Under the pieces are notes generated by a model. It was not told the DNA's origin, ran no database searches, and saw nothing but the letters and a program-made list of their open reading frames with translations. The position numbers were made by a program, and so were the translations under genes. DNA of 11,824 nucleotides, taken from assembly GCA_021805485.1 (NCBI GenBank), contig JAJZFF010000602.1, forward strand, positions 1 through 11,824, written 5' to 3'. Origin of the DNA: Pseudomonadota bacterium (GTDB taxonomy: Bacteria; Pseudomonadota; Alphaproteobacteria; Acetobacterales; Acetobacteraceae). This document shows positions 7,716 through 11,824 of this stretch, one piece after another. The stretch's first letter is position 1, and the number at the start of each line of letters is the position of its first letter.

Positions 7716-7733
7716 GATTATTGAAATATAATC
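7716..7733. promoter_or_regulatory. Candidate EctR operator: GATTAT-N6-ATAATC
   Basis: An 18-bp interrupted palindrome with perfect 6-bp arms (7716-7721 and 7728-7733). It covers the ectR -10 box. MarR-family dimers, including the EctR regulators of ectoine operons, typically bind pseudo-palindromes of this size overlapping a -10, so this is a natural site for autoregulation and, through the shared region, control of the ect operon. That it is bound by this regulator is inference. Confidence 0.5.
7727..7732 (+). promoter_or_regulatory. Candidate ectR promoter -10 box
   Basis: A perfect TATAAT lies 31 bp upstream of the ectR start codon, giving a leader of about 25 nt. No good -35 is present at 17 bp; TGGAAT (7703-7708) at 18 bp is the nearest candidate and matches poorly. 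Confidence 0.55.
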
Positions 7734-7753
7734 CCGTTGCAAACGGCACCGTT
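7734..7753. repeat. Alternating CCGTT/AACGG inverted repeats downstream of the ectR -10
   Basis: CCGTT (7734-7738), AACGG (7742-7746) and CCGTT (7749-7753) form two overlapping inverted repeats with 3-bp and 2-bp spacers. They cover the predicted ectR transcription start. They could be a second operator or, as RNA, a small hairpin just before the ectR ribosome-binding site. Confidence 0.45.
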
Positions 7754-7763
7754 CTGAGGCTCC

Positions 7764-8321
7764 ATGCGGGTCATGGACGAAGTTCTCACCAACGCGACCC
7801 TGCGGGCTATCCGCCGCATCCTGCGGGCCACCGACCAGGGCAGCCACCGCCTCTATGCGGCGACGGGGCTGACCACCTCGCAATTCCTCGTGCTGCAGGA
7901 AATCGACCGCAGGGGCGATGCCACGCCGGGCGCCATCGCCGCGGCGCTGCAATTTGGCCAGGCGACCATCACCAATATCGCCGACCGTCTCGTCGCCGCC
8001 GGGCTGATTACCCGCCGCCGCGGCGAGCGCGACAAGCGCCAGGTGATCCTGGCGGCGACGGATGCGGGCCGCGCCGCCCTCGGCCGCGCGCCGGACCTGT
8101 TGCAGGAGCGCTTCCGCGACCGTTTCGAGGGTCTACCGCTCTGGGAACAGGCAATGATCCTCGCCGCGCTCGAACGCGTGGGCTCGCTGCTCGACGCCAG
8201 CGGGATCGACGCCGCGCCACTGATCGCCGCAGGTGCGATCGACCGCGCCGCGGGCCCTCCGGCGGAGGCCGAAACCGCGCCCCGCCAGGCTGCGGCGCCG
8301 ATAATCGGGCACCCGTCCTGA
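7764..8321 (+). CDS. ectR: MarR-family regulator, EctR-like
   Basis: A 185-residue winged helix-turn-helix regulator divergent from the ectoine operon. The N-terminal helix LRAIRRILRATDQGSHRLY (13-31) precedes GLTTSQFLVLQEI (35-47); the recognition-helix region is GQATITNIADRLVAAGLI (65-82) and the wing has RRRGERDKRQV (84-94), all standard MarR features. The APDLLQERFRDRFEGLPLWEQAMI region (109-132) resembles EctR1-type regulators, which repress ect transcription in methylotrophs by binding near the ectA promoter. About 40 residues after residue 145 are Ala/Pro-rich and look disordered, longer than a minimal MarR. ATG 7764 has GAGG 4 nt upstream (7756-7759); an alternative ATG lies at 7773. 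Divergence over a 214-bp shared region, with palindromes over its own promoter, supports local regulation. The ligand or osmotic signal cannot be read from sequence. Confidence 0.88.
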   Translation: MRVMDEVLTNATLRAIRRILRATDQGSHRLYAATGLTTSQFLVLQEIDRRGDATPGAIAAALQFGQATITNIADRLVAAGLITRRRGERDKRQVILAATDAGRAALGRAPDLLQERFRDRFEGLPLWEQAMILAALERVGSLLDASGIDAAPLIAAGAIDRAAGPPAEAETAPRQAAAPIIGHPS

Positions 8322-8361
8322 CTTTTTTCGGCAGACCCCGGCACCTGCCGGTGAAACAAGA

Positions 8362-8370
8362 TGATACAAT
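8362..8370 (+). promoter_or_regulatory. Candidate extended -10 promoter of the iorAB-like operon
   Basis: TGATACAAT provides a TGn extension and a TACAAT -10 (8365-8370, one mismatch). No recognisable -35 lies 17 bp upstream. It sits in the 119-bp gap after ectR and would give a leader of about 65 nt. Transcription from ectR reading through is also possible, since no clear terminator follows ectR. Confidence 0.4.
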
Positions 8371-8390
8371 TCATAAATGAGGGTCCGATA

Positions 8391-8419
8391 TGCGGCGCCA
8401 AACCTCATCCGGCGCCGCA
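8391..8419 (+). promoter_or_regulatory. Leader hairpin upstream of the iorA-like gene
   Basis: TGCGGCGCC (8391-8399) and GGCGCCGCA (8411-8419) are perfect 9-bp arms around an 11-nt loop. The stem is almost all G-C and ends about 10 nt before the AAGGAGG ribosome-binding site. It could shape translation initiation or protect the mRNA 5' end. It lacks the size and multi-stem layout of a Moco riboswitch. No T-run follows, so it is not an intrinsic terminator. Confidence 0.5.
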
Positions 8420-8440
8420 CCGGTCAACAAGGAGGGGGTC

Positions 8441-8927
8441 ATGACCAGTAAGCTGGAACTCCACGTCAACGGGCAGGTGCATAATGGTCGAGGCGGAGCC
8501 CGACAGCATGCTGCTCTACGCATTGCGCGACAATCTCGGCCTGCACGGCCCCAAATTCGGCTGCGGACTTTCGGAATGCGGCGCCTGCACCGTGATCCTG
8601 AACGGCAACGCCGTGCATTCCTGCGTAACACCGCTGCAGGCGGCCGTTGGCCAGAAGATCACGACGCTCGAAGGGCTGTCCACCGACGGCAAGCCGAACA
8701 AGCTGCAGCAGGCCTTCATCGACGAACAGGCCGCGCAATGCGGCTACTGCATCAACGGCATGATCATGACCGCGCAGGCGCTGATCGAGCGCAAGCCGCA
8801 CGCCACGCGCGACGAGATCAAGACCGCGCTGGAAGGCAATCTCTGCCGCTGCGGCACGCACATGCGCATCCTGCGCGCGGTCGAGCGCGTTACCACGGGC
8901 CATGCCGCCCAGGGAGGCACGCCATGA
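8441..8927 (+). CDS. [2Fe-2S] subunit of molybdenum hydroxylase (IorA-like), with one-base frameshift near N-terminus
   Basis: Small electron-transfer subunit of a xanthine dehydrogenase-family enzyme, like isoquinoline 1-oxidoreductase alpha. In the main frame (8484-8927, 147 aa) all eight iron-sulfur cysteines are present: Cys27, 32, 35 and 47 in the plant-ferredoxin-like domain (KFGCGLSECGACT) and Cys86, 89, 121 and 123 in the helical domain (QCGYC, NLCRCG). The best start is not in this frame: ATG 8441 has a near-perfect AAGGAGG and encodes MTSKLELHVNGQVHN, the usual first beta hairpin of the family, which joins VEAEPDSMLLYALRDNLGL if one G of the pair at 8486-8487 is removed. The corrected protein would be 161 aa. 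The extra base itself creates ATG 8484, which has only weak upstream AGG and would make a protein lacking the hairpin. Either a sequencing error or a true mutation is possible. The stop overlaps the iorB-like start by 4 bp. Confidence 0.88.
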
Positions 8928-11206
8928 ACGCCATCAACGGAGTCGGACGGCGCGGCTTCCTGCAGGGCAGCGGCGGGCTTTTCATCGCCTTCAGCCTGTT
9001 CGGCCGCGCCGAGGCCGCCGAGGCGCCGCAGAAGATCGGCACTGTCCATGCTCCGCCGCCGGCAGGCCGTCTCTACGCCTGGCTCGCCGTGCACCCGGAC
9101 AACACGGCAACATTGTTCACCGGCAAGGTCGATGTCGGCACCGGCACCAAGACCGCCCTCGCCCAGATCGCGGCCGAGGAACTCGACTTTCCGGTCGATC
9201 GGCTCGGCGTGGTGATGGGCAACACGGCGGAAACGGTCGATCAGGGCCCCAGCTACGGCAGCCGCACCATCCGCTATGCCGGCCCGCAGATCCGCCAGGC
9301 CGCCGCCGCCGGCCGCGCCGCGTTGCTCGACCTCGCCGCCCGGCATTTCGGCACGAAGGCCGACGCGCTGACGGTGAAGGACGGCGTGGTGTCGGTGAAG
9401 GGCACGCCCGGCAAGACGATCACCTACGGCAAGCTCGTCGCCGGCAAGCGGCTCGACATGAAGATCGGCGCCAGCGGCACCTCGTTCGGCATGAAGGTGG
9501 CACCGCAGGCGAAGCCCAAGAACCCGGCGGACTACACGGTCGTCGGCCGGTCGGTTCCGCGCAAGGACATTCCGGGCAAGATCCTCGCCGACTTCACCTA
9601 TATCCAGGATGTGCGCGTGCCGGGCATGCTGCATGGCCGCGTGGTCCGGCCCTATGGCGTGCACGCGAAGCTGGAGAGCGTCGACGTCTCGGCGGTGAAG
9701 GACATTCCCGGCTTCGTGCAGCTGGTCCGGCGCGACAATTTCCTCGGCGTCGTGTGCGAGACCGAATGGGGCGCCATCCAGGCCGCGGCAAAGCTCGGCT
9801 CGGTGCTGCATCCGAAGGGTCCCGACGCCTATCCGGCGAAATGGTCCAAATGGGACGGCCTGCCGGCGATGGACCAGATCTGGGACGTGGTGCGCGACGC
9901 CCCCGGCAAAACCACAATGGTCGCCAACCGCGGCTCGGTCGACAACGCGATGGCAACCGCCGCGAAAACGCTGAAGGCGACCTACCAGACGCCGTTCCAG
10001 ATGCATGGCTCGATCGGCCCCTCCTGCGCGGTGGCCGATGTGAGCAAGGAACGGGCGATCTTCTGGTCCGGCACGCAGATGCCGCACGAGGCGCGACGCG
10101 ACATGGCGAAGCTGCTCGGCATGAAGCCCGACCAGATCGAGCTGCGCTGGTTCGAGGCTGCCGGGGCCTATGGCCGCAACGGGCTCGAACACGCGGTAGC
10201 CGACGCGGCGCTGATGTCGCAGGCGGTGGGCCGGCCGGTCCGCGTGCAGTGGATGCGCTGGGACGAGCACGGCTGGGAACCCAAGGGCCCGCCGATCGCC
10301 CAGGACCTCGAAGCGGCGATCGACGCCAAGGGCAACGTCACCGCCTGGCGTCACCGGATGTGGATCCCGACCTTCCTCGATACCACGCTGATCGCCGCCG
10401 AACTGATCGGCCGCCCGGATCTCGTCGGCGCGGTCGGCCACGGCCTGCCGGCGATCACCTATGCCTATCAGTTCGAGAACGCCGAGGTCTCCTCGCACGG
10501 CGATGGCAAGGTCGCGCTGCGCACTGCCTGGCTCCGCTCGCCCGCGCAGTATGAGACGACCTTCGCGATGGAATCCTTCATCGACGAACTCGCCGCCGCC
10601 ACCGGTCAGGACCCGCTGGAGTTGCGCCTCAAGCACCTCAAGGATCCGCGCGCGATCGACGTGCTGAAGGCGGCTGCGAAGCAATATGGCTGGAAGCCCC
10701 GCCCCGCGCGCGGCAAATCGCCACAGGGCGGCAAGCCCGTCACCGGGCGCGGCATCGCCTGGGTGAACCGCGACGACAGCCGGGTCGCGACCATCGCCGA
10801 TGTCACGGTCGATCCGCGGACCGGGACGATCCGGGTCGAGCGCGTCGTCGTCGCGCATGATTGCGGGCTGGTGGTGAACCCCGACGGTATCCGCAATCAG
10901 GTCGAGGGCAACGTGATCCAGTCGATCAGCCGCACGCTGCACGAGGAGGTCACGTTCGACCGCTCGCATGTGACCAGCCGCGACTGGGTGGGCTACCCGA
11001 TCCTGCGCTTCAGCGAGGTGCCGGACAGCATCGAGGTCGTGATCGTCAACAACGATCCGAAATACCCGATGCACGGGGCAGGCGAACCCGCCACCTGCCC
11101 GACCGCGGCGGTGATCAGCAACGCCGTCTACGACGCGGTGGGCATCCGGCTCCGCGAGCTGCCGTTCCGCCCGGACCGGATGAAGGCGGCGCTCAGCCGG
11201 GCCTGA
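8924..11206 (+). CDS. Molybdopterin-binding subunit of molybdenum hydroxylase (IorB-like)
   Basis: A 760-residue large subunit of the xanthine dehydrogenase/aldehyde oxidase family, isoquinoline 1-oxidoreductase beta type. These enzymes hydroxylate N-heterocycles or oxidise aldehydes at a Mo-cytosine-dinucleotide-type cofactor and pass electrons through the small [2Fe-2S] subunit. The N-terminus has a Tat signal (RRGFLQ at 9-14, hydrophobic core, cleavage probably near AEA at 29-34), so the complex is exported folded to the periplasm. Motifs: TGKVDVGTGTKTALAQIAAEEL, the GAYGRNG segment before VGRPVRVQWMRWDEHGW, AHDCG-type stretch, and MHGAGEPATCPTAA near 716-729 with Glu721 as the expected catalytic base. 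ATG 8924 overlaps the iorA-like stop and has GGAGG 6 nt upstream. No FAD subunit or c-type cytochrome gene follows; a convergent gene begins 65 bp on. Substrate is unknown. Confidence 0.92.
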   Translation: MNAINGVGRRGFLQGSGGLFIAFSLFGRAEAAEAPQKIGTVHAPPPAGRLYAWLAVHPDNTATLFTGKVDVGTGTKTALAQIAAEELDFPVDRLGVVMGNTAETVDQGPSYGSRTIRYAGPQIRQAAAAGRAALLDLAARHFGTKADALTVKDGVVSVKGTPGKTITYGKLVAGKRLDMKIGASGTSFGMKVAPQAKPKNPADYTVVGRSVPRKDIPGKILADFTYIQDVRVPGMLHGRVVRPYGVHAKLESVDVSAVKDIPGFVQLVRRDNFLGVVCETEWGAIQAAAKLGSVLHPKGPDAYPAKWSKWDGLPAMDQIWDVVRDAPGKTTMVANRGSVDNAMATAAKTLKATYQTPFQMHGSIGPSCAVADVSKERAIFWSGTQMPHEARRDMAKLLGMKPDQIELRWFEAAGAYGRNGLEHAVADAALMSQAVGRPVRVQWMRWDEHGWEPKGPPIAQDLEAAIDAKGNVTAWRHRMWIPTFLDTTLIAAELIGRPDLVGAVGHGLPAITYAYQFENAEVSSHGDGKVALRTAWLRSPAQYETTFAMESFIDELAAATGQDPLELRLKHLKDPRAIDVLKAAAKQYGWKPRPARGKSPQGGKPVTGRGIAWVNRDDSRVATIADVTVDPRTGTIRVERVVVAHDCGLVVNPDGIRNQVEGNVIQSISRTLHEEVTFDRSHVTSRDWVGYPILRFSEVPDSIEVVIVNNDPKYPMHGAGEPATCPTAAVISNAVYDAVGIRLRELPFRPDRMKAALSRA

Positions 11207-11239
11207 CCGCCGGACCTTCCGCGGGGCGGAGACTCAAGG

Positions 11240-11269
11240 CGCTGTCCGATCCGGCAGGATCGGACAGCG
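11240..11269. terminator. Bidirectional intrinsic terminator hairpin
   Basis: A perfect 13-bp stem (11240-11252 with 11257-11269; arm CGCTGTCCGATCC) and a 4-nt loop GGCA fill the 65-bp gap between two converging genes. T residues follow on the plus strand (TTT after one G); on the minus strand only a short CCTT follows. The strong stem and position support termination of the iorAB-like operon and of the convergent pcaD/pcaC-type gene. Confidence 0.8.
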
Positions 11270-11271
11270 TT

Positions 11272-11824
11272 TCAGCCGCCCTCTTCCTCGCGGAAGATCG
11301 CCTTCGCCATGCGGAAGGCGGAATTCGCGGCCGGCACGCCGGCATAGACGGCGACCTGCATCAGCGCCTCGGCGATTTCCTCGCGCGTCGCCCCGGTGTT
11401 GCGGGTCGCGCGCAGATGCAGCTTGAACTCCTCCTCCCGCCCGAGTGACGCGGTAATCGCCAGCACCAGCAGCGAGCGGATCGCCCGCGGCAGGCCCGGC
11501 CGGGTCCAAACCTTGCCCCAGGCGGTTTCGGTGATGAAGCGCTGGAAATCGCGGTCGAACTCCGTCGCCCCTTCCAGCGAACGGGCGACATGGGCGGGGC
11601 CGAGTACCGCCCGCCGCACGCCGAGCCCGGCCTCGTACGCATCGCCGCCGCCGCGCGCGGCCAGGAAGTCGAGCATCGCCCGGGTGACCTCGGCGGGCTT
11701 CTCGACGGTGGGAATATGCGCGGCATTCTCGATGACGGCGAAGCGCACATCCGGCGCCCCCGCCTCGACCAGCGCCGTCATCAGCGCCTGCGCGCTGGCC
11801 ACCGGCGTCGAGACATCGCCATCG
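11272..11824 (-). CDS. 3-oxoadipate enol-lactonase / 4-carboxymuconolactone decarboxylase fusion (5' partial)
   Basis: The last 183 residues of a protein whose frame runs off the window end. The first part is the C-terminus of an alpha/beta hydrolase: GDGDVSTPVASAQALM carries the typical Asp loop and TP, and ENAAHIPTVEKP carries the catalytic-His region, as in 3-oxoadipate enol-lactonase (PcaD). After a Gly-rich linker (AARGGGDAYEAG) comes a full carboxymuconolactone decarboxylase domain (PcaC): the FDRDFQRFITETAWGKVWTRPGL stretch, then LGREEEFKLHLRATRNTGAT and EEIAEALMQVAVYAGVPAANSAF. Such PcaD-PcaC fusions (often named PcaL) catalyse the last two steps to 3-oxoadipate in protocatechuate degradation. 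The GTG at 11802 is internal to the hydrolase domain, not the start. Other pca genes are expected beyond the window. Confidence 0.88.
   Translation of the reverse strand, partial: DGDVSTPVASAQALMTALVEAGAPDVRFAVIENAAHIPTVEKPAEVTRAMLDFLAARGGGDAYEAGLGVRRAVLGPAHVARSLEGATEFDRDFQRFITETAWGKVWTRPGLPRAIRSLLVLAITASLGREEEFKLHLRATRNTGATREEIAEALMQVAVYAGVPAANSAFRMAKAIFREEEGG

Noticed and set aside
8338..8351. CCGGCA-cc-TGCCGG palindrome after ectR as a terminator
   Set aside because: The usable stem is 5 bp and no T-run follows; the T6 at 8323-8328 lies before it, not after, so no intrinsic terminator can be claimed on the plus strand.
8391..8440. Molybdenum cofactor riboswitch in the iorA-like leader
   Set aside because: The leader is only about 65 nt and has a single hairpin; a Moco aptamer needs a larger multi-stem fold.
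8744..11074. Open frame of 776 codons on the minus strand opposite the iorAB-like genes
   Set aside because: Composition is typical of an antisense shadow and no domain is visible; the plus strand encodes the Tat-exported Moco subunit.
1..11824. tRNA, rRNA, CRISPR arrays, insertion sequences, phage attachment sites
   Set aside because: No repeat-spacer pattern, transposase motifs, terminal inverted repeats with target duplications or tRNA-like cloverleaf was found by eye; the window is almost fully explained by protein genes.

Overview
The window is GC-rich DNA with dense, often 4-bp-overlapping genes, and it looks alphaproteobacterial. The gene content (an ectABCD-ask hydroxyectoine operon with a divergent MarR-type regulator, an MCE/lipoprotein transport pair, and a Tat-exported two-subunit molybdenum hydroxylase) fits Acetobacteraceae. 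An Acidiphilium-like organism is my best guess, because an ectABCD-ask cluster is known from Acidiphilium cryptum. That assignment is inference from memory, not a database match.

Layout. (1) 1-1480, plus strand: the 3' part of an MCE/MlaD-family lipid-transport subunit and an overlapping outer-membrane-type ABC auxiliary lipoprotein (PqiC/ABC_trans_aux-like). (2) 1493-2722, minus strand: an MFS transporter of the YcaD-like type, convergent with the lipoprotein gene. (3) 2861-7549/7570, minus strand: the hydroxyectoine operon, transcribed ectA-ectB-ectC-ectD-ask. Aspartokinase feeds aspartyl phosphate towards aspartate semialdehyde; EctB, EctA and EctC convert this to ectoine; EctD hydroxylates ectoine to 5-hydroxyectoine. 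(4) 7550-7763: an AT-rich divergent promoter region with inverted repeats suited to a MarR-type repressor. (5) 7764-8321, plus strand: that regulator, EctR-like. (6) 8441-11206, plus strand: a two-subunit molybdenum hydroxylase of the isoquinoline 1-oxidoreductase type (iorA-like [2Fe-2S] subunit and iorB-like Moco subunit). (7) 11240-11269: a strong bidirectional terminator hairpin. (8) 11272-11824, minus strand: the C-terminal part of a fused 3-oxoadipate enol-lactonase/4-carboxymuconolactone decarboxylase, cut by the window end.

The points most worth a second look are these. ectA has no canonical start near its strong Shine-Dalgarno sequence, which instead sits 8 nt before an AUU codon. 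The iorA-like gene has a one-base frameshift just after its well-supported start; the shift creates a new ATG and also places the original start in one uninterrupted frame with iorB. The ectA/ectR intergenic region carries two sets of inverted repeats over the ectR promoter. I see no wholly new multi-gene system; the core is a known hydroxyectoine cluster with unusual local features.
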